DNA of 64,000 nucleotides from Lampris incognitus (taxonomy: Eukaryota > Chordata > Actinopteri > Lampriformes > Lampridae), in assembly GCF_029633865.1 (NCBI RefSeq), contig NC_079213.1:104132905-104196904 (forward strand), given 5' to 3'. A model generated the notes under the pieces. The model was given only the letters and a program-made list of their open reading frames with translations. It did not search any database and was not told the origin of the DNA. A program made the translations under genes and the position numbers. Positions 44,801-64,000 of the stretch are shown piece by piece (within the stretch, counting starts at the first letter, position 1; each line of letters opens with the position of its first letter).

Positions 44801-47800
44801 ATGATCGGCTTCAGGGATAGTATAGTTACCTTCATTTGAGAAGAGCTGCTAATTATCTCGGTAGACATCCAGCAATTGAGCTAAGCCTAGCTAAGCTAGG
44901 CTTAGCTCAATTGGCTTAGCTCGGTGTACCTGCAGACTGCACACACAGACATAAAAAGGCATCCAAAGGTTTGTCTGACTCTATGTAAGTAGGACACACA
45001 GTACAAACCATGGAAACTGAACTGTCCTTTAAATCAGATTTGTACGCCTTTCACAACTAAAATCCTGCTCTATTTTTTTTAGTAGGATTGCCTTTTGGTG
45101 TGGAAGGGTCCATGGGTATAAATTCTCAGAAATCTGTCCTGTGTATGACACACCAAACGTCTTAGACTTTGGGGATTTCTGGGATCGTGTCTGAGTGAAA
45201 GGTTCTCGCAGAATCCCAGAATTCATTTTTTTGCTGTTTTATGGTTGACATTTCATATTAAACACACAGCCAACGAACTGAATACTCCGATTGTTGCAGA
45301 GTGTTTGGGCGTATTTCAGGACATTGTCTCTTAATTTGAGAAAGTTCTTGAGAGTTGTTAAGATAGACATTTTTGCGTATAGTTCTGAGGAATCAGGTTG
45401 TGGACCCTTCAACTTTTGCAGACAAAGTACCACCTAGGGTTGGGCTGCTAAAGCCCACGCCGCCCTGGAGCCAAGCATGCATGACATGTGAATCAGACTT
45501 ATACATATATACTTAAATACTGTAGAGAATTCAGGGGGCAGCCGGGAACCACCGCAGTTGGGACACGAACCCGGGTCGCCCGCACCACAGGAAACTGTGC
45601 TAACCAGTCAACTAAAGGGTCTGACCCATTAGCTAAGGGCTAGTGAGTCTATACATCCGTGGTCATTACGTGCTTCCCAAAGGAGGGGGGTAGTGTAACA
45701 ACCATGGATAAATAGACTCTCTAGCCCTTGGCTAACGGGTCGGACCCTTTAGTCGACTGGTTAACGTAGTCGTCCGTGGTGCAGGAGACGCGAGTTCGCT
45801 TCCCTGCTGCCCCTGAATTCACTACAATACTTATATGCATATCTGCACGTATGGCACCTTAACTTGTAAATATATAGACTCTTCATCTTAAGTCACCGGA
45901 AAGTCAACATGCATACTCAAAAAACGGACATACACAAAATTATGTGTATACATGGAAGTAGCAAGGCATACATACATGCTGGTCTTGAACAATCCCTTGT
46001 GTTGTGATAGAGTCTGTGAAAGTGTGTTCTGCACTCCGATGAGAACTTGACCGGTCCTGCTTGAAAGAAAATGCCTTGTCAGCCAAAAGAAAGAGACAGA
46101 CTTCACAGAAACCGTTTATTTTCTTTCATGCACTTAGTTTATACAGCTCTACTCGGGCTACAGCAAATCTGTAAGCAATCAGTGGGAGGGGAAAAAAAGG
46201 CTGAAAAGCATTGTGCACACTCCCAGATAGTTTTGTTGTTGTTGTGAATTTGGTTGTGAATTAGGACTTGGCTGGTCTTTGGTCATGCTCCATGTAGCAT
46301 ACACCATATTGCAAAACAGAAGGACTGAGCCTCAAATAACAATTAACATTGACTGCTCCAATGGCATATTGTAGATTTTCACACCGATAATGAAGTGTGC
46401 TCACAGGTCCTGAGACGTGTAATCAGCTTAAGCTAATGTTGGCCTCAACTTTACTCTTGGACTTTACTTGGATTCCCACCATGTGCTTCCCCCCCGCTTC
46501 TGTGCTACTTCCCTCGTGGAGAAACGGGCAACTTTCCCCAAATCTGACTTAAGCTTACATTGGCTTGTAAACTTGAAAGGGTTTTTTAAAATTTTCGTCC
46601 CAAAACGGACAAGTGTGAGAGGTTCTGGTCAAGAGGAATTGTGAGAGGCACTCAAAGAAAACAACATATTGTACTTTAAAGTTTCTCTGTGTTGAATAAT
46701 GCATTGCTGCTACTTTTAGTGAGACTGAGCAAAACTGCAAGTCAGACTGAATTATGCAGCAGTGACGTAGCCTTTGTTGGCAGGTTTCTTACCTGTGAAA
46801 TGCTGAATGAATTTATCCTTTAAGTTTACATCTCTAGGAACAATCTCTGCAAAGGAAATGGAAGGCTGTTAGCTTCTTAATCAACCGTCATTTTTATCAG
46901 CATCTAAAATCTATGAAATCTGCACATGTTGTGAACAATGTAGTTGCAGTTAGGTAATGACTGATTTTGGAACTTTCACAGTGTTGTGTCTCTTGTGCAT
47001 GCTCAGCCATTCTTTCATTCATCGGCTCATTCCTTCAGTCATTCATTCGTTCTGTATACCTGTATACCTGGAGTCTATCCCAGCATGCACTGGGCAGACA
47101 AGAGTGAGATATGCTGGACAGATCACCTGTCCATCACAGGGTCCACACACACACACACACACAGTCGTTCGTACATCATTCACACCTACGGGGACCTAAC
47201 ATGCATGTGTTGGGACTGTGGTAGAAAATCCACATGAGTACAGGGACAACGTGCAAACTCCACACAGAATGGTGCAATTTAAACCGGGACCCTCTTGCTG
47301 TTAGGCTTACGTGCCTTCTATGGTACACAGTGCTGCAAAATGTTCAATCAATATTAGTTTAGCAGTACTTCAACAAACATGAGAGTCTTGAACAATAGCT
47401 ACAACCGTTAAATTATTCCTTATGGTTATCTGACGTCAGCGTATTCATTAAGCTAGCAGCCCTGATTAGTGTCTTGTGTGTGTGCGTGTGTGTGTGTGGG
47501 GGGGGGTAGAGTTTTAAAATCCAACCATCCTCATTCATGGTTCAAATACACAAAAACCTGCAGATGTCTGGTAACTGTGCCTTGGCAGGATAACAGGCTA
47601 AAGAGATTACTGTTCGGCAGTTGTAATGCTGATCAGTGTCATGAGAATAAATCCATGCAAGCAGTTATTACTTTAACATTACACTAGCCCCCCAGACCTG
47701 GGAATGGAAGTACATGTTGAGTGGTTGCGATGAGAGCTAATCATTCGGCTGACATTACAGGAAGCATCACAAGATGCACAAGTATTCCTTTTGATGTCCA

Positions 47801-50065
47801 GACACACATCTCATTGGGCATCATGGGGCAAAACAGCCCGATTCCCAGTTATTGGCAGAAATAAACAGGCCAGCAGCTCTGACAGTTATATAACGATTTA
47901 TACGGGTCGATGAAGTGTGAAAACAGTAAGTAAGCTCTCTTAATTGGGTGGGATTATAGTAAATACCTCAACACTATTTTGTCTGCTGAAGGCTGTGTTA
48001 AAGCGCCTGGTCTAGACATGAGGGTGTCGACTGAAAAGTGATTCTCATTCAAACTTGTACTGTGATAGCCAGGTGTATATGGCCTGAAGTCTAGAGTGTT
48101 ATGGTAAAGTTGTGATAAAGAGCACACATCTTGATAGCTTTATCAACATGGGTGACAGGGTAGATGGCGGACCAGGACAGGTTGATGAAGACACAGAGCT
48201 TGCAAACATATCTCTGGTTCCTCCTCACTGCATGCATACCCTCCAGCCTTGCGTGATGGCAGATCTTTGCACACGCATCACTTACTGATATGCTGCACTT
48301 AATATCCTCAAAAGGTGCATTCCGTCTAGTCAATGTTCTGAGGGGTGCTTTTCCAATCGCATTAGCCGGCGCTGAGACAGCTCCTCAACTATGCAATGAT
48401 GTGAGGCAATCAGTTAATCTGTAACTCACCGTTTGACTGGAATATCTCAGCAGCATCACTTCAAACCATGATCTAAGTGGAAAGGCGTTGGCACAGTCCA
48501 AGTTTGTAAAGGAGGCAACAAGAAAACCTCAGTATATTTCATAACTCTCACTGGTCCCGAGTCCTCTCAAAAGCATTCCAGTTACACAGTATCATACTCA
48601 GTGGTCCAGCAGGATGTTTTTTATTACAGCAGCATGAATTGTATCTTCGTGGAAAATTTGTCCCGGCTATCTAAATATTTATTACAGCCTGATCTGCAAG
48701 TCTTAAAGGCTTGTTGCTCAGGCCAGTTGAGGGAACATGTATTAAGGACATACTTCAATGTCTAAGTTCCAGTCATAACATTTACTTTATGTAAGGTATT
48801 AAAGCTGCAGTAACACAGAGCACAATGTCTGCTAACAGATGCTTCAAATCCACATCCTAAACTCCCGTCACCTTCAGAGGAATGGTAACGCTTGCTATGA
48901 AATAGGAATGATGAAGAATTTGGGCTTGCTGAAGTCAGACTGAGGCAATAAAAAAATGATAATATGACCTGGACTTTAAAAATCTACCCGGACGAGGACA
49001 GTTTTCATACATTTTTCTCGTTAAGCATCTTTGTCCCATACCCAACATAAATGAGATGCATATGATGCGATGCGGTGACTCGATATAAGGCTACATGTCA
49101 TGCAAATGTGACACAAATTAGTCAGTCTTATCTGCCCTGTGTGATGTCTGATGTAGAGATGCTCACCATTGGACTTCTTGCAATGCTGTCACGTGTCTGT
49201 GTGTGTGGTGGTGGTGGTGGTGGTGCGTGGGTGGGTGGGTGGGTGGGGGGGTATCACTGAATATTCCACAGTGAATCATATTGAATGAATCATTCACAAA
49301 AGTCTGCATGCCAGGGCTCCTCCTGAATGAATTTTATAACACCTCTCCATTCGTCTAGCCAGACCACCCATCTATCCATCACGTCATATTAAACCAGGGA
49401 GCCATACATCTGTTGAGATTGCTGGAGGAGGAATTGAGAGAGGCAGACATATATACTTCACTGCCGAAACGGAGAAGCTAGTGTTGGCACAGGTGGGCCA
49501 CACCTGTATTTTAAATCAAGATGCAGCAGAGATTCATCCAACTCGGCACTTAGTCTCTTAAAGCTTCTATTTCTTACCTCGGTTTATGACTAAGAAACCC
49601 TAATTTCACATTTCCAAACAAACCACATTTGTTTTGGACTAAGTGAGACCTACAGTAACCAGTGTATAGAAAGTAAGCGTGCAGGCATGCATCATGTGCT
49701 TCACTTATACCAGACTATGGACAGCTGCTTCACACAGTAAAATAGGGATTATGCTTTCATCATCAGTGCCTAAAAATAAATCTTATCAGCTTACCTATGG
49801 GTCTACTGTTATCCAGCCTAGGAACAATGAAAGGCTTTTCGCGGGAGGAGAAACTTATTTCTTGGGCTGCCGTGAAGAATCCACTGCTATAGCGCTTAGA
49901 GATGGGCTCGTCCCGTTGCTGTCCTTCCTCAATAACTTGCAAGATTAGATCCAATAAGGTCCTCCTCTCTTTTTGCTTGACCTCCCTGCTGTCCATACAC
50001 TGGCCCGAGGTGAGGAGCAGAAGAAAGATGGTCAACAGTATGTGCCATTTCCTCTCCACCTGCAT
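41825..50065 (-). CDS. alkal: ALKAL (FAM150) family ALK/LTK ligand, spliced, complete coding region
   Basis: Coding exons 50065-49795, 46846-46793, 46056-45976 and 41889-41825 join with matching phases into 156 residues plus TAG. Every border is AG/GT. Residues 1-24 are a signal peptide ([12 protein letters not shown] core). Residues 25-90 form a variable propeptide with a dibasic SKR at 56-58. Residues 91-108 carry the conserved [13 protein letters not shown] segment. Residues 109-156 form the receptor-binding domain with cysteines 117, 131, 140 and 153 and the invariant [12 protein letters not shown] and [17 protein letters not shown] blocks. The family is secreted and activates ALK and LTK kinases; in fish it drives iridophore development. 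Length fits (ALKAL2 is about 150). Whether this is alkal1, 2a or 2b cannot be settled here, so the symbol is generic. It is divergent from iqca1. Confidence 0.93.
42000..43682. other. alkal intron 4, unclassified part
   Basis: No coding exon or recognisable repeat was seen, apart from short homopolymer runs. Confidence 0.4.
43696..43827 (-). repeat. tRNA-derived SINE family S2, short truncated copy with target duplication
   Basis: It keeps only the 3' part of S2, ending in a (GGAT)n tail on the minus strand. AGGGGTCAGGAT flanks both sides (43,684-43,695 and 43,828-43,839). This fixes the family orientation and its retroposition. Confidence 0.88.
44270..44700 (+). repeat. tRNA-derived SINE family S1 inside the MITE
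   Basis: The copy lacks its first bases (it begins at GCGGTCTATTCCGTTGCC), has B-box GGTTCGAATCCCC and a full body, and ends in AACTGGGGAG with a G/A tail. AAACTATAATCTA is present on both sides as a target duplication. Confidence 0.9.
44875..44911. repeat. 37-bp near-perfect palindrome
   Basis: Arms of 18 bp, ATTGAGCTAAGCCTAGCT and its complement, around a single central base at 44,893. It lies in the right arm of the MITE. Confidence 0.9.
45528..45822. repeat. inverted repeat of tRNA-like units (arms about 125 bp)
   Basis: The left arm begins GAATTCAGGGGGCAGCCGGG and contains AACCAGTCAACTAAAGGGTC. The right arm is its diverged complement ending CTGCCCCTGAATTC. The spacer is about 55 bp. 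It is related to the direct units at 17,821-18,230 and lies in alkal intron 4. Confidence 0.82.
45976..46056 (-). CDS. alkal: alkal exon 4 (81 bp)
   Basis: The acceptor is TTTCAAGCAG and the donor GTATGT. It encodes the first two cysteines in [19 protein letters not shown]. Relative to the usual CSKHFHR and DCTIPAYY it has CRTHFHR and DCSRPA, both outside the invariant residues. Confidence 0.93.
46793..46846 (-). CDS. alkal: alkal exon 3 (54 bp)
   Basis: The acceptor is CCTTTGCAG and the donor GTAAGAA. It encodes [17 protein letters not shown], the segment conserved just before the cysteine domain. The phases fit both neighbours. Confidence 0.93.
47020..47318 (-). repeat. tRNA-derived SINE family S2, diverged copy
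   Basis: Contains the S2 body (GTCTATCCCAGCATGCACTG, a CA run, GTGCAAACTCCACACAGA) with a CATT-rich left end. The head is degraded. It lies in alkal intron 2. Confidence 0.65.
47319..49794. other. alkal intron 2, remainder
   Basis: A GT/G tract lies at 47,475-47,507 and a GGT/GGGT tract at 49,198-49,250. No further exon was recognised. A minus-strand open frame at 48,333-48,091 has no domain I can name. Confidence 0.45.
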
Positions 50066-50076
50066 GGCTTCACTGT
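49795..50076 (-). CDS. alkal: alkal exon 2 (start codon, signal peptide, propeptide)
   Basis: The acceptor TTGTCAG precedes the exon. ATG is at 50,065-50,063, 11 bases in. A further in-frame upstream Met at 50,098 lies before the acceptor and is not used in this model. The donor GTAAGC begins at 49,794. The exon ends in phase 1 after RLDNSRPI. Confidence 0.9.
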
Positions 50077-50454
50077 CTGACAACACAAGGAAACACAAGT
50101 CCAGTTAGAGTTACACAGAGGTCTAATATTTTACAATCAGCTATGGTTTTGAGATGAACATCAATGAGGCATCATTGATTCTTACAAGAAGGAAAAAAAC
50201 TAACCACTGTGAGCTATGCCTCATGCACACAAAAGTTTTCTTTACAATTCAAGATTGCTTGCCAGCGGAATTTGTCAAAATCTAAGGTTTACAGGGTTAA
50301 TGTATTAATGGGCACAAGCTGTTTAAGTGGTGTGTCTCCTAAAAAGCAGTCAACTTTATGCAGGTTTGTTAATGCATGCAAAAGTTCCTTTGTGTGCAGT
50401 TGAATTAATTGTTAAAAAAAAAACAACCTCAAGTTAATCTCTCTCGAAACTTAC

Positions 50455-50578
50455 AGGTTCCGGAGAGAAGAGATGCTTATGTCCCGGGAAGTGGACACAG
50501 TTGTCTTCAGCAGAAATCTGCAGGCGGTGTTGGGGATTGCGGGTGGGTGAGACTCAGCCAGCAGATCGCGTTCAGCGC
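50455..50578 (-). other. alkal: alkal exon 1, non-coding leader (predicted)
   Basis: A good donor (GAACCT then GTAAGTTT) ends the exon at 50,455. The 5' end is estimated from the TATA box at 50,611-50,605. The leader has no ATG, which fits initiation in exon 2. The transcription start is inferred, not seen. Confidence 0.6.
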
Positions 50579-50604
50579 CGTCTTTCTGGGACTCATGCGT
50601 CCCG

Positions 50605-50611
50605 CTTTATA
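50605..50611 (-). promoter_or_regulatory. TATA box of alkal
   Basis: TATAAAG on the minus strand in a GC-richer context (CGTATAAAGCGGG), about 150 bp upstream of the predicted exon 1 donor. Spacing suggests a start near 50,578. Confidence 0.55.
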
Positions 50612-50714
50612 CGACGAGCCAGCTTCTTCAGTGCAATACAATCGATTTCGTGTGGGTGGCAAAGCAATGTAGACATCTTTGGTTCAGTTTCTTCTCCTGC
50701 AGATGGTCGCTCCC

Positions 50715-50722
50715 ATTTGCAT
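50715..50722 (-). promoter_or_regulatory. octamer motif upstream of alkal
   Basis: A perfect ATGCAAAT (POU/Oct site) on the minus strand, about 105 bp upstream of the TATA box. Position and perfect match make it plausible; binding is unproven. Confidence 0.4.
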
Positions 50723-50819
50723 GCACCCCTCCTCTGCGACCCAAAGCATCACCGAATGAAGGTAAATTTAAAAAAAGAAAGAAAAAAACTTACATCCAAC
50801 TTTTACAGTTTGCGAGGTA

Positions 50820-52088
50820 AATGATAACATGTAAAAATAGTTCTTTGGAAAGTTCCATTGAGAGAAAAGAAAAAGGGGGGGGGGCTCTGTGTCGACGGTG
50901 AAAAACTGTGTGGTTTCCCCAAAGTAGATCAGTCCACTTGTTGGATGTCGGATGGGGAGGAGAGGTGGTCCTCGGTGTCCCGGGGCCTCAAGCTTACAGC
51001 TGACCTGTCAAGTCATTGACGTGGCGATGGTTTTGTGCACCGATGTCCGAAGTCTCGTGGCCGCCTAAGCGCTGCAGAGAATGCGCTTTAAACACACACA
51101 GGGGCGCACGGTGCCGCAGCAGCCCCGTCAGTGGAGACGCGCTGAGAAACGCGCCCGATGGGTTTTCTCTTTGGCTGGTGAGTCGACACATTACGAGGCA
51201 TTCCGAAGCGGCTGGCCGGTATCCAGGCGCGGATTCCCTAACAGCGTTGCTATGACGCTACGTGGACGGATGATCAGTGTGACCTAAATGATCCCTATCC
51301 ATTAGTTCTGCTTATGATAACAAACTTTCTCTTGTCATTGTGTGACCAACACACGACCATATAAACTTACTTTGCCCCGTTGCCAAATGATTGCTTAGCT
51401 GCATCCGTTATTGTACAACTTTTGAGGGGTTTTTTTCTTCTTCATCTTTTATCCAGGCCGGGTAATTTCATACGTTTTAAATCGGGTGTAATTACCGCCT
51501 CTTAGAGAAAAAAATAATGCTGGCGCTGTTAAAAAAAACAAAACGAAACTAGAAGGGTTTCTGGAGTAGCTGAGGGGGGGGCGTCATCTAGCGGTGTAAA
51601 GTGAAACAGCGTTGTCGCGCGGCGTGAAAACCGGACGTGGCCGAAAATTGCCTGTTATTTTTCGTCCTTTTTCCCCTCAAACGTTAGAAAGAAATCAAAC
51701 GACTTTTATCCCCGTATAATCCCATATAGTCTTTTAAAGCGTGCAGACGATTTGCGCACGTTGGGTAGCCGGCGTTCCTAAAGAGGATTCGCATGGGGTA
51801 CATGAAAACGCACTTCCGGTGTTACACCAAAATCTATGACACACCAGATTATGTGACCCTTCCGCTAAAACGCCAGGAAACTGCAGTTTAGATGAGGGTA
51901 CATTTAGTCATAAAGTTCAAATTGGCTAACTTTATGTATTGGGTTGGAGACAGCTGATGTTATATGTGGGTTTGGTGCTATTAAAATTAGGGTTAGTATC
52001 TGGGGGGTGGTGGCCGAAATAGATAATTTTAAGGGTAGGGTAACGTAATCTGAGGGGTCACACATTCTGGTGCAACACCAGAACAACC
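50820..52088. other. intergenic region between alkal and iqca1
   Basis: CpG-richer patches occur at about 51,000-51,260, 51,585-51,650 and 51,740-51,830. A half X-box-like GTTGCTATGACGCT lies at 51,246-51,259. No coding frame was recognised. Confidence 0.45.
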
Positions 52089-52102
52089 GTTGCTATGGAG
52101 AC
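52089..52102 (+). promoter_or_regulatory. candidate RFX X-box upstream of iqca1
   Basis: GTTGCTATGGAGAC matches the X-box pattern GTNRCC/N-AT-RGNAAC at most positions: a full left half, the central AT, and five of six bases in the right half. It lies 126-139 bp upstream of the iqca1 start codon, where functional X-boxes of ciliary genes usually are. Binding is inferred. Confidence 0.55.
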
Positions 52103-52106
52103 GGAC

Positions 52107-52114
52107 TAAACAAA
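52107..52114 (+). promoter_or_regulatory. candidate forkhead site beside the X-box
   Basis: TAAACAAA matches the forkhead core (FOXJ1-type factors bind TAAACA). It starts four bases after the X-box. RFX and FOXJ1 often act together on motile-cilium genes, which fits DRC11, but this is inference. Confidence 0.4.
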
Positions 52115-52227
52115 AGTTAACCAGCAGTTAAATTATTAACTAGGTTCACCGTGTTAATTAATGCGAGCTCAAAGCTGCTTGATTACCTGACAATAAACGC
52201 CGTTAAAGTTTATGTGACTGCGGGGAG

Positions 52228-64000
<11,773 letters not shown>

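Larger units (their letters stand above)
43863..45033. mobile_element. long inverted-repeat MITE containing an S1 SINE
   Basis: The termini are TTTAAAGGGATAGTTCGG and the complement of TTTAAAGGACAGTTCAG. The arms (43,863-about 44,160 and about 44,735-45,033) pair over roughly 250-300 bp. An S1 SINE interrupts the loop. No transposase was seen. It lies in alkal intron 4. Confidence 0.82.

Noticed and set aside
48091..48333. 80-codon minus frame in alkal intron 2
   Set aside because: Its end loosely resembled a transposase C-terminus, but no catalytic motif or element boundary supports this.
51246..51259. second X-box between the genes
   Set aside because: Only the left half matches; the right half GACGCT lacks the required AAC.

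Overview
The window is vertebrate nuclear DNA, most likely from a ray-finned fish. It has introns with GT-AG borders, many Tc1/mariner copies, RTE and CR1/L2 LINEs, a Ty3/Gypsy copy, a Penelope fragment, several tRNA-derived SINE families and long GT, CT and GATA microsatellites. Nothing prokaryotic was seen: no operons, rRNA or CRISPR. The species cannot be told from the sequence.

Two host genes were recognised, and both had to be assembled from short exons. (1) An ALKAL (FAM150) family cytokine gene runs on the minus strand from about 50,580 to 41,825. Four coding exons give 156 residues, with a signal peptide, a propeptide and the four-cysteine ALK/LTK-binding domain. (2) The 5' part of iqca1 (drc11), a ciliary nexin-dynein regulatory complex gene, runs on the plus strand from 52,228 past the window end. 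Ten coding exons give the first 435 residues, including two IQ motifs; the AAA domain lies outside. The genes are head to head, about 1.65 kb apart. The space between them holds an RFX X-box-like site and a forkhead site beside iqca1, and a TATA box and an octamer on the alkal side.

Layout: 1-3,105 RTE-like LINE (minus). 3,218-8,450 three Tc1-like elements of different catalytic spacing, a Penelope remnant and a SINE. 9,245-11,714 L1, Gypsy and SINE fragments. 11,750-about 20,450 one decayed Gypsy element carrying at least six later insertions, two of them almost identical DD36E Tc1 copies. 20,690-24,150 CR1/L2-like, Tc1 and another LINE. 24,335-26,315 tRNA-like tandem and a long inverted-repeat element. 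26,404-30,630 RTE copy 2, a CR1/L2 3' end carrying a small hairpin element, and two SINEs. 32,502-34,642 a Tc1 element split by a solo LTR. 34.6-41.8 kb largely unclassified. 41.8-50.6 kb alkal. 50.6-52.2 kb shared upstream region. 52.2-64.0 kb iqca1, whose introns hold an RTE insertion, a palindromic Tc1 derivative, SINEs and a GATA array touching a splice donor.

No undescribed multi-gene system was found. The most useful results are the two reconstructed genes with their possible shared control region, the nearly intact DD38E and DD36E transposases, the palindromic derivative of the DD38E element, and a set of nested insertions with clear target-site duplications that give a relative order of events. 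SINE family labels S1-S4 are mine.
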